Positions 54,507-62,667 of a stretch of DNA of 64,000 nucleotides are shown here, piece by piece. The notes beneath the pieces were generated by a model. That model did not search any database, had not been told where the DNA came from, and saw nothing but the letters and a program-made list of their open reading frames with translations. A program made the translations under genes and the position numbers. The stretch is from MGBC163016 sp964631345 (lineage in GTDB: Bacteria; Actinomycetota; Coriobacteriia; Coriobacteriales; Eggerthellaceae). The stretch's first letter is position 1. Each line of letters opens with the position of its first letter. The stretch covers positions 186,001 through 250,000 of the forward strand of contig CAZVWE010000001.1 of the NCBI GenBank assembly GCA_964631345.1, read 5' to 3'.

Positions 54507-57089
54507 CTAATCGCTGCTTTCCAATGTGCCAGCAGGTGCACGAGTTGGACTTACACCAGCATGCCCAAGGTCAAAGTTGGTAAGCAACAGCTCTGCCTCA
54601 CGAGCGATCGAGTCACGTTTACGCGGCGCAGGAATTTCGCCAGAACCTTCCTTGAAGACAAGTTTTGCTTTTTCGTCTTTGCCTTCAACGTCAACATCAA
54701 CGATTGACCCACTAGTCCATCTACCCTCGAGAATTTCCTCAGAGATCGGATCCTCAAGCAAGCGCTGGATCGCACGACGCAAAGGTCTAGCGCCATAAGT
54801 CGTATCGATGCCCTCTTTCGCAATAAACTCAATTGCAGCAGGCGACAGATTAATCGACATATTCTGACTAATCATACGATCACGAAGATCAGCAACCATA
54901 AGCTCAACAATCTGAGAGATCTGTTCTTTATCAAGGCTCTTGAATACGATAATTTCATCAATACGATTCAAAAACTCAGGACGGAAGAGCTTCTTCATCT
55001 CAGACATTACGCGGCTTTTAATCTCATCATCCGTAAGTCCATTTTGACCATTCGGTGAGAATCCAAGCGTTGTAGTTGCAGCAATATCACGAGCCCCAAC
55101 GTTTGAAGTCATGATGATGACCGTATTACGGAAGTCAACCGTGCGTCCTTGTGCATCAGTTAAACGCCCCTCTTCAAGTATCTGAAGAAGAATATTGAAT
55201 ACATCGGGATGCGCTTTTTCAATCTCATCGAATAAGACAACCGAGTACGGACGCTGACGAACTGCCTTCGTAAGCTGACCACCCTCATCAAATCCAACAT
55301 ATCCTGGAGGTGATCCAACAAGACGAGAGACTGTATGCTTTTCCATGTACTCAGACATATCAAGCGAAATTAGCGCATCTTCTGAATCAAACAAGAACTC
55401 TGCCAAAGACTTCGAAAGCTCAGTTTTACCAACACCCGAAGGGCCTAAGAAGATAAACGAGCCAGCTGGCCTTCTTGGGTCTTTAAGTCCTGCACGAGAA
55501 CGCCTAATTGCCTTTGAAAGCGCAGTTACTGCCTCATCTTGGCCAACAACACGCTCGTGAAGCACGCTTTCCATGCGAAGCAACTTCTCTGTTTCACCCT
55601 CGGTCAAGCTAGATACTGGCACCCCTGTTGTCATAGAAACAACATCGGCGATGTCTTCAACTGTGATTTGCTGCACCGACTTAGAAGAATCCTCTTCCCA
55701 TTTCTTCTCAGCCTCTTCGCGCTGCTGTTTAAGTTCAGCTTCCTTATCTCTAAGGGTTGCAGCACGCTCAAAGTTCTGTTCACCGATGGCCTTATCTTTG
55801 TCCTGACGAACTTCGCGAAGCTTATCATCGAGATCGCGCAACTCAGGCGGAAGTGTCATGTTGCGAATACGCATACGCGCGCCCGCTTCATCTAGCACAT
55901 CAATTGCCTTATCGGGAAGATATCTATCTTGGATATATCTCTCAGATAAAGATACCGCTGCCTGCAAGGCTTCCTCTGTAAAGTGCACCTGGTGGTGTGC
56001 TTCGTATTTATCGCGTAAGCCTTCCATAATGCGAACAGCTTGCTCTTCTGATGGCTCATTTACAGTAATCGGCTGGAAGCGCCTCTCAAGTGCTGAATCC
56101 TTCTCAAGATGTTTACGATATTCCTCGAGCGTAGTTGCACCGATAACCTGGATTTCACCGCGTGATAGAGGAGGCTTCAAGATGGCCGCTGCGTCGATAG
56201 AGCCTTCCGCAGAGCCCGCCCCAATAATTGTATGGATCTCGTCTATAAAGAGCAGCACATCGCCATCATCTATTACCTCTTTAATGACTTTTTTCATGCG
56301 ATCTTCAAACTCACCACGATATTTAGATCCCGCAACCAATGCAGAAACATCCAAAGTAATTAGACGCTTATTGCGAAGCGTATCGGGTACTTGATTAGAC
56401 ACAATAAGCTGCGCTAAACCTTCTGCAATAGCGGTTTTGCCAACCCCAGGCTCACCTAAAATTAGTGGGTTATTCTTCTGTCTACGAGACAGAATTTGCA
56501 TTACGCGCTCTATTTCAGCAGCGCGTCCAACAACTGGATCAAGCTCACCATCCGCAGCCTTTTTCGTAAGGTCAGTACCAAATTCCTTAAGAAGACTGCT
56601 GGCATTTGGACCCATTGGATCAAACGCGCCACGTCCAGCCATGACAGGAGACTGACCCACGATGTCGTTTAGTGTCGAGCGAATATCATCTGCAGTTATT
56701 CCCATTCGACCTAAAACATCAAGAGCCGTACCTTCACCCTCACGAGCAATGCCTAATAAAAGATGCTCTGTTGAGATATAGGATTGACCCATTTGCATAG
56801 CTTCACGCAGCGAGTTTTCAAGCACACGCTTGACACGTGGCGTAAATGACAAGTGTCCAGATGTGTCCGCATCCTCGTTGATTGTTGCAACTTGGCGGAT
56901 ATTTTGCACGACATCATCGTGCGTTACTTTCAGTCTCTCAAGCGCTTGAGCTGCAAGTCCTTCATTTTCTGAGATAAGGCCAAGGAGAATGTGCTCGGTT
57001 CCGACATAAGGCTGATGCAACGATCTAGCCTCGTCTTGGGCAAGCACTAATACCTTGCGTGCCTTGTCCGTAAACTTCTCAAATGACAT
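54507..57089 (-). CDS. clpC: ATP-dependent chaperone ClpC
   Basis: An 860-residue Hsp100. Clp_N repeats (1-150) are followed by AAA+ 1 (GEPGVGKT), a short middle domain with a UVR motif (LREVRQDKDKAIGEQNFERAA), AAA+ 2 (GPSGVGKT) and a D2 tail. The short middle domain and UVR motif make it ClpC rather than ClpB. It feeds proteins to ClpP; the loop for that was not checked. ATG at 57089 follows GAGGA. A CIRCE operator lies 46 bases upstream. No ctsR or mcsAB genes accompany it. Confidence 0.96.
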   Translation of the reverse strand: MSFEKFTDKARKVLVLAQDEARSLHQPYVGTEHILLGLISENEGLAAQALERLKVTHDDVVQNIRQVATINEDADTSGHLSFTPRVKRVLENSLREAMQMGQSYISTEHLLLGIAREGEGTALDVLGRMGITADDIRSTLNDIVGQSPVMAGRGAFDPMGPNASSLLKEFGTDLTKKAADGELDPVVGRAAEIERVMQILSRRQKNNPLILGEPGVGKTAIAEGLAQLIVSNQVPDTLRNKRLITLDVSALVAGSKYRGEFEDRMKKVIKEVIDDGDVLLFIDEIHTIIGAGSAEGSIDAAAILKPPLSRGEIQVIGATTLEEYRKHLEKDSALERRFQPITVNEPSEEQAVRIMEGLRDKYEAHHQVHFTEEALQAAVSLSERYIQDRYLPDKAIDVLDEAGARMRIRNMTLPPELRDLDDKLREVRQDKDKAIGEQNFERAATLRDKEAELKQQREEAEKKWEEDSSKSVQQITVEDIADVVSMTTGVPVSSLTEGETEKLLRMESVLHERVVGQDEAVTALSKAIRRSRAGLKDPRRPAGSFIFLGPSGVGKTELSKSLAEFLFDSEDALISLDMSEYMEKHTVSRLVGSPPGYVGFDEGGQLTKAVRQRPYSVVLFDEIEKAHPDVFNILLQILEEGRLTDAQGRTVDFRNTVIIMTSNVGARDIAATTTLGFSPNGQNGLTDDEIKSRVMSEMKKLFRPEFLNRIDEIIVFKSLDKEQISQIVELMVADLRDRMISQNMSINLSPAAIEFIAKEGIDTTYGARPLRRAIQRLLEDPISEEILEGRWTSGSIVDVDVEGKDEKAKLVFKEGSGEIPAPRKRDSIAREAELLLTNFDLGHAGVSPTRAPAGTLESSD

Positions 57090-57135
57090 ATTTCCTCAAT
57101 TCTTTACGCTAACCGCTCTGTTTTTCATGCGTAGT

Positions 57136-57162
57136 TTAGCACTCATAGCCTTTGAGTGCCAA
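57136..57162 (-). promoter_or_regulatory. CIRCE operator of clpC
   Basis: TTAGCACTC-N9-GAGTGCCAA on the plus strand. This equals the CIRCE consensus TTAGCACTC-N9-GAGTGCTAA with one mismatch. CIRCE binds the heat-shock repressor HrcA. It lies in the 5' region of clpC, 46 bases before its ATG. hrcA itself is outside the window. Confidence 0.93.
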
Positions 57163-57430
57163 AACCTTCGTAGCTCCTACACGGCCTGCACACAATGTTG
57201 TATCAATAATGCTTTATCAAGTAACAAAATCTTTTGATAAACCATTGACTTAATCTATGGCCGATACAATCTATACTCAACCTAGTGTAAGCACTTAGCC
57301 AAATGTGCAGGGGATCAACTTACACCTTGGAAAAAGATCAGTACACACAACCATGATTAATCACCATGGTCACTATAAAAGATACATATATATAAAACTG
57401 TGAAAGATGTAACTGTGAAAGGATTTTCAA
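57163..57430. other. Divergent region between clpC and ppx
   Basis: Together with the CIRCE part this is about 340 gene-free bases. The clpC and ppx promoters must lie here; candidates were weak. A 15-bp tandem duplication (AACTGTGAAAGATGT, AACTGTGAAAGGATT) at 57396-57425 runs into the ppx ribosome-binding site. A small palindrome CCATG...CATGG lies near 57351-57369. Confidence 0.5.
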
Positions 57431-58393
57431 TTGAGAAGAATTGGAATTATAGATTTAGGATCTAATACTGTACGACTTGTTGTCTACGATGTTAAACGCG
57501 AGCTGAGAAGACACCTGCATAAAAACGAGTTCAAAACGTTGTTGAACGAAAAAGAAACCGCAGGGCTTTCTGCATATGTCGAAGATGGAATATTTACTGA
57601 TGCGGGCATAGAAAAAGCAATTGATTCTCTAGAAGATCACCTCGAAAGTGCACGAAATATTAATTGCTCTGAAATTCTGATATTCGCAACTGCAGTTCTT
57701 CGAAATTGCAGCAATTCAACTGAGGCCGTTAAAACAATCGAACGAGCTATTGACGCAAAGGTAGATTTAATAACCGGTGAAGAAGAGGCAAAGCTAGGTT
57801 TTATAGGAGCATCCATTAACAACGACATCGATAATGGATTTCTCATAGATATTGGTGGAGGCTCAACGGAAATAAGCAGATCTGCTGGAAAAGGGGATTT
57901 GCATAATATCAGTCTAGACATGGGTTGTATGTCTAGTTATGCCAACTTTGTATCAGTAGTTTTTCCGACAGCAGATGAAATAGAAAACATAAGGTCAGCC
58001 TTCAGGTTAAAACTTGATGCGGCACAATCAAGTTTGTTTTCGCAAAACAATGAAGCTTACCAAGCAGACAAAGCAGCAACATCTCCAAACTTCTTTGGAA
58101 TTGGCGGCAGCGTTCGTTCTGCTGCAAAAATGAAAGCGCGAATGTTGGGCAAAGACAAAGCTGTGAAAACACTTACTTTACAGGATGTAGATTCAATACT
58201 TGATTTTCTGGTATCTGATCGCGAAGCATTTGCCCATATGGCAGTAAAGGCCGCACCGGATCGTTTACACACTCTGGTTCCTGGATGTGTAATGCTAAAA
58301 GAGGTGCTTTCAGCGTTTGGAGGCGAAAGCATAACTGTATGCAAGTATGGCATTCGCGAAGGCTATTTAGTAAAACACGTACTCAAACATTAA
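57431..58393 (+). CDS. ppx: Exopolyphosphatase (Ppx/GppA family)
   Basis: A 320-residue ASKHA-fold phosphatase. IGIIDLGSNTVRLVV, TGEEEAKLGFIGA, LIDIGGGSTEIS and a short C-terminal IREGYLVKHV are typical of the family. It removes phosphate from polyphosphate ends, or pppGpp. Start is TTG at 57431 after AAAGGA. With ppk1 and the PPK2-type gene it makes a polyphosphate set, although 43 kb apart. Its last codons are repeated downstream. Confidence 0.9.
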   Translation: MRRIGIIDLGSNTVRLVVYDVKRELRRHLHKNEFKTLLNEKETAGLSAYVEDGIFTDAGIEKAIDSLEDHLESARNINCSEILIFATAVLRNCSNSTEAVKTIERAIDAKVDLITGEEEAKLGFIGASINNDIDNGFLIDIGGGSTEISRSAGKGDLHNISLDMGCMSSYANFVSVVFPTADEIENIRSAFRLKLDAAQSSLFSQNNEAYQADKAATSPNFFGIGGSVRSAAKMKARMLGKDKAVKTLTLQDVDSILDFLVSDREAFAHMAVKAAPDRLHTLVPGCVMLKEVLSAFGGESITVCKYGIREGYLVKHVLKH

Positions 58394-58474
58394 GCGTTTA
58401 ACTCAAACACTAAAGCACGTACTCAATCACTAAAAACATGCGCTCCAGCACTAAAACACGCACTCAAACACTAA
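58375..58474 (+). repeat. Five degenerate ~20-bp tandem repeats starting in the ppx 3' end
   Basis: Units start at about 58375, 58395, 58415, 58435 and 58455. The first contains the last five codons of ppx with its stop. The core in the later copies is ACTCAAACACTAA or a close variant, so each copy carries a TAA. Confidence 0.85.
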
Positions 58475-58492
58475 GCGTATAGCCTTATACCA

Positions 58493-60718
58493 TTATTTCA
58501 TTACATGCATAACGCAGGCCGTAAACTCAATGTCTTCATCGGTATCAACTACAGGGACAGGACGATCAGGCAAAGCTCCATCAGCTGGTTGAACTGAATG
58601 TTCATTTTGATATACAACCTCACGAAAGCCTACAGAAGATATAAGGTCAACCAGCTGCTCGCGCGAAGGAGACGCTTGAATGCTATTACCGATATGCCGC
58701 GCTTTCTCTTGTACTTCTTGCATGCGCTCACCGTTAGCAAACGTACTCTCAAGAATCAACGTTCCACCAGGCTTTAGCACACGGTAGCATTCCCTAAGTA
58801 CTTGGTTCTGATCGCAAACTAGATTAATAACACTATTGATAAATATCATATCGAAGGAACTATCTTTAAATCCCATAGTGGCAAGTTCCTCAGGATACCC
58901 CAGCTCAAACGCCATATTGTTAGCCGAAAGTCCACTATCTTGCCATGCACGTTCCATACGTGCACGTGCTTCCGTAATATATTCAGGCACCCAATCCATA
59001 CCAACCACAAAACCTGAATTTCCTACACGAGACGAAAGTTTAAAAACACCCTTGCCACGACGACAACCAATATCAAGAATATTCTTTCCATCAAGATTTT
59101 CGGGAAGCGTCATCTTGCACAAACTAGCAAACCCGTATTCCAACTGCCCGTTGGCATAGTATTCATTAAGGTTTTCAGCGGTATGGCTCGCATCCGATTT
59201 CTTAGTAACATCTTCCAGTAACTCATCGATACGTGTAAACAACACATCGCGATGACCTTCCACCATAAGGCTATCGCTATGCGAATAATAGCTTTGACTT
59301 CCAAACTTACTTATGAACTGCGTGATAGCCTTGCGTGCAATAATCTCTGTTATAAATACTAATCCCTCACGCTCATTTTCGAACACGTCATCAATGAAGG
59401 CAAAGGAGGCATCGAGTTTCGCCTGTACTGCTTTCACCGCCTGTTCCAGCTCACCAACCAATCCCCGATACATATAGTGAAGCACATCAAACGCTTCAGA
59501 TCCCGACATCGTGTTCTTAACTACACACATCTGACCCATTTCCTTCAAGAAGGCTAGTGTTCTACGCCTGATGCGCTCCTCAGATGCACTTAAACGCTCA
59601 TCAGAAACTGCAGCCTTTAGCTCTGCCTCATAGTCTTCAATAACGGGATGCAAAGTCTCATCAAGACTACCTCCCTGAAGCAAAGGCTCTTTTATGTGCT
59701 TTAACAAATCGCGCACAGATGCAACGATTGTCTCTTTTTCAAGTGTGTCTTCACAGTCGAAAGTAAGTCGATCTACAATCAGCCCCAAAAGTGCCAGTCT
59801 TTCATCAAAAGCGGCAGCCTGTGCACGTTGATTAATCTCTAAAGAAGGATGTCCGGCTAAGATATCCTCAACACGATAGTCCTCACGGTACTTCTTAAAT
59901 AGCTCGTAATAAAATGCAAAATCTTCAGCAATATCGTCTTTTTGTATAAATTGCTGCACAAGTGCTTGATCTATAGAAAGCCCAAGTTCATCAAATGTCT
60001 TCATTGTTTCCGAAAGATCTTCCCAACCACGAGCAGTCACAAACACCTTGCCTTCAGGAGTAGATTCCACGGAATAAAAACTGTCTTTTTTGATATCGAG
60101 AAACGAAAGAACGGCCGGATGAATACCATTATCTACTGCGTACATGCGCCATGCGTTCAAATCAGGGTCAATTGTAATTTTGCGTAGGCGGTCAAGCGTA
60201 ACGATATCGAACTCATGAACAGAACGATTGTATTCAGGGGGATTGCCCGCGCATACAACAACCCAACCTTCAGGAATGCGATGCTGACCAAATGTTTTAA
60301 ACTGCAGAAATTGCAACATGGATGGATAAAGTGTTTCCGACACACAATTGATTTCATCTAGAAACAGAATTCCTTTGTCTAGACCCGTACGATCGATATA
60401 TTCGTAAATAGCTGCCACGATCTCGCTCATCGTATACTCGGATGCCTCATATTCCATATCCTGAAAAGTATGGTGCACAATACGCGGAAGACCCAACGCG
60501 CTTTGACGTGTATGATGCGTCATCGAATAGCTAACAAGACCAATTCCCATCTCCCGGGAAACTTGCGACATGATGGCAGTTTTTCCAATGCCAGGAGCTC
60601 CTATCAAGAAAAGTGGCCTCTGTTTCGCTAAAGGTATACGAAGCATCCCATTATCATCTGTGGATAAGTACGCTGTGACTGTTGCCTTTACCTGCTCCTT
60701 GGCTTCGTTGATGTTCAT
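58493..60718 (-). CDS. MoxR-type AAA+ ATPase fused to a SAM methyltransferase
   Basis: About 741 residues. The N-terminal AAA+ domain is MoxR-like: Walker A GAPGIGKT (about 40-47), Walker B ILFLDEIN (117-124), sensor 1 in VVVCAGNPPEYN. A long helical middle part follows (about 290-500). The C-terminal 225 residues are a class I methyltransferase: NILDIGCRRGKG near 543 for SAM binding, then SFDMIFINSVINL and LRECYRVLKPGGTLILES. MoxR ATPases usually work with VWA proteins, and the VWA gene is directly upstream (17-base gap). The fusion to a methyltransferase is unusual; its substrate is unknown. ATG at 60718 follows AGGAG; a longer frame opens at 60784. Confidence 0.88.
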   Translation of the reverse strand: MNINEAKEQVKATVTAYLSTDDNGMLRIPLAKQRPLFLIGAPGIGKTAIMSQVSREMGIGLVSYSMTHHTRQSALGLPRIVHHTFQDMEYEASEYTMSEIVAAIYEYIDRTGLDKGILFLDEINCVSETLYPSMLQFLQFKTFGQHRIPEGWVVVCAGNPPEYNRSVHEFDIVTLDRLRKITIDPDLNAWRMYAVDNGIHPAVLSFLDIKKDSFYSVESTPEGKVFVTARGWEDLSETMKTFDELGLSIDQALVQQFIQKDDIAEDFAFYYELFKKYREDYRVEDILAGHPSLEINQRAQAAAFDERLALLGLIVDRLTFDCEDTLEKETIVASVRDLLKHIKEPLLQGGSLDETLHPVIEDYEAELKAAVSDERLSASEERIRRRTLAFLKEMGQMCVVKNTMSGSEAFDVLHYMYRGLVGELEQAVKAVQAKLDASFAFIDDVFENEREGLVFITEIIARKAITQFISKFGSQSYYSHSDSLMVEGHRDVLFTRIDELLEDVTKKSDASHTAENLNEYYANGQLEYGFASLCKMTLPENLDGKNILDIGCRRGKGVFKLSSRVGNSGFVVGMDWVPEYITEARARMERAWQDSGLSANNMAFELGYPEELATMGFKDSSFDMIFINSVINLVCDQNQVLRECYRVLKPGGTLILESTFANGERMQEVQEKARHIGNSIQASPSREQLVDLISSVGFREVVYQNEHSVQPADGALPDRPVPVVDTDEDIEFTACVMHVMK

Positions 60719-60735
60719 AATGATAGACTCCTGTC

Positions 60736-62625
60736 CTAAACGATACTTACTTGTTCGCTTCGCAAAACAACCTTCATAGCCCACGCAGGCACACAGCGTG
60801 AGTCCCCCTCATCTTCCACAAAAACAAAAGCTGTCTGATAATCTGGCGGATGTGATGGAAAGGTTCCATATCCATCTGTGAAATAAATCAAACCCCCGAG
60901 TTCCTCGAACTCGCCTGCAGCTAAAAGATCATCTACGTAGGCAAACACTGGTCGAAAATCTGTACCGCCACGCCCCTTTATCTGAAAGTGATTACTGAAC
61001 TCCTTCAGTTGCTCCAAAGAAGATACTTTGGTGTCTTCTTGGATAGCCGCGTCACATTGGACGATATGTACGTTAATCGCGCCTCTGAGTTCTTCGGTCT
61101 CGGTAAGTATCTGAAATGTTCTGTCAATAAAGTGCTGTACTAAGCCCTCAGAACACGAGCTTGAAGTATCAATGGCTATAACAAAATCACGCACACGCTC
61201 GATCTCTTGGTATTCCAAAGGTTCCACAAGCGGCATGTTTCCATACAGCTTTAAACCGTAGGTGTAAAAGACATAATCGAATTCTTCGTCGCTTACACGC
61301 ATGTCCTCATGCAAACGAGCAAACCGACGTAGAAAGTCCGCATAATCAATTGATTTACGATTGGATATAGCAACATTTGCCATAAAACATGCCGAGTGCG
61401 ACCCTTGCATACGTGAAAACGTCTCAAGATCTTCTTGAACGCTCTTACTAATATTCTCCCATTCTTGCTCCATAGAAGCGCGCTTGTTTTCATCGATAAG
61501 ATCATCCAGCAAAGAGGAGCTTCTATCGGATTCATCATTTTGATCATCAGAAGAAGCATCATCGGCAGTCTCTTGACATGAGAGTCTCGGAGTAGTCATG
61601 TCCGATTTGCCGCAACCGTCCATTTGATCTTCGTCTTGTTCAAGCTCATTGTTCTCATCGTTCGCATTGCTCTCATCGCTCGCGTTATCGTGTGGCTCAT
61701 GATCTGACTGATTATTGCTTCCATTTGAGCCGTCTTTCACATCCTTATCCGACTCAGCAGACCCTCCTTCTTCTGCACAATCAGCAGACGATGGAACTGG
61801 CATCCCGCGACAGTCTTGAGTTGCCTGAGAATCTTGATCATCAGAATCGCTGTCTTCATTACTGTCATCGTTTCTTGAAGGCCAGTGAGCATGGCTGTCA
61901 CGATCAAAAATAAACTCGAGGCTTTTTATGACTTCCCCAGCCTCAGTTGGTCGTACTTCCATCCATCGAACATCTGCCTCTAAGATTCGATAAAGACGCT
62001 CAGGTGCAATAACCGCGTTTAAGCTGCGAAACTTTTCTAGCGCTAATGTGCGAAGAGAATCCAATTCATTAGGAAACGCAGTGCCTGCCATTTCCATACA
62101 CATAGCTTCAACCGCCATATCACATGCCAACCACCAAGCTCGTGTATTTTCGTGCGTATCATCAAATGGATGGCGAAGGACACAGTGAACTATTCCATGA
62201 AGCATATCGCGGACGAGCTCGTTGGAATCTTGGCGAAACCTGTATAAAACAAGAAACGGGTTATACCAAAGCGCTACTCCATCACATTCAATAGGCGCCA
62301 ATATAGGTGCAGGCTTAAATGGCATACGCCAAAGGGCAACATTCAAGAAGCGATACGTCATCATCAACGATGTTCTACATTGATCGAGAACTTCCTGTGC
62401 CAGTTCAACAGCGCGCGGATCAAAACCTAAAAGGGCTTGAGTGGCAGTAATATCGACATTGACATCTATGTCATCAATAGACGTAGACTCTGTATCCGCT
62501 GGCTCTGTATCCGCTGACTCTGTATCCGCAGTTGCCATATCTCCAGTCTTCACGACTACAGACTCCATATCCGTAGCTTCTGTAGCTGCAGACTTTCTAC
62601 GTATAGAGTCCATATCTCCATCCAT
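60736..62625 (-). CDS. DUF2201-like/VWA-domain protein, MoxR partner
   Basis: About 629 residues. The N-terminal part (about 60-240) resembles the metallopeptidase-like domain of DUF2201 proteins, but its motif reads LHGIVHCVLRH where HExxH would be expected, so the catalytic Glu is missing. An acidic low-complexity linker (about 255-365) is rich in Asp, Ser, Asn and Glu. The C-terminal VWA-like domain has a complete MIDAS: DTSSS near 483, the Thr of GRGGTDF and the Asp of YFTDGYG. Start is uncertain: ATG at 62625 follows GGGAG, and GTG at 62646 is possible. Directly upstream of the MoxR-methyltransferase gene. Confidence 0.85.
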   Translation of the reverse strand: MDGDMDSIRRKSAATEATDMESVVVKTGDMATADTESADTEPADTESTSIDDIDVNVDITATQALLGFDPRAVELAQEVLDQCRTSLMMTYRFLNVALWRMPFKPAPILAPIECDGVALWYNPFLVLYRFRQDSNELVRDMLHGIVHCVLRHPFDDTHENTRAWWLACDMAVEAMCMEMAGTAFPNELDSLRTLALEKFRSLNAVIAPERLYRILEADVRWMEVRPTEAGEVIKSLEFIFDRDSHAHWPSRNDDSNEDSDSDDQDSQATQDCRGMPVPSSADCAEEGGSAESDKDVKDGSNGSNNQSDHEPHDNASDESNANDENNELEQDEDQMDGCGKSDMTTPRLSCQETADDASSDDQNDESDRSSSLLDDLIDENKRASMEQEWENISKSVQEDLETFSRMQGSHSACFMANVAISNRKSIDYADFLRRFARLHEDMRVSDEEFDYVFYTYGLKLYGNMPLVEPLEYQEIERVRDFVIAIDTSSSCSEGLVQHFIDRTFQILTETEELRGAINVHIVQCDAAIQEDTKVSSLEQLKEFSNHFQIKGRGGTDFRPVFAYVDDLLAAGEFEELGGLIYFTDGYGTFPSHPPDYQTAFVFVEDEGDSRCVPAWAMKVVLRSEQVSIV

Positions 62626-62667
62626 AATGGCTCCCGATTTTGCCACCGGCTTTAGGCGTCCTTCCCC

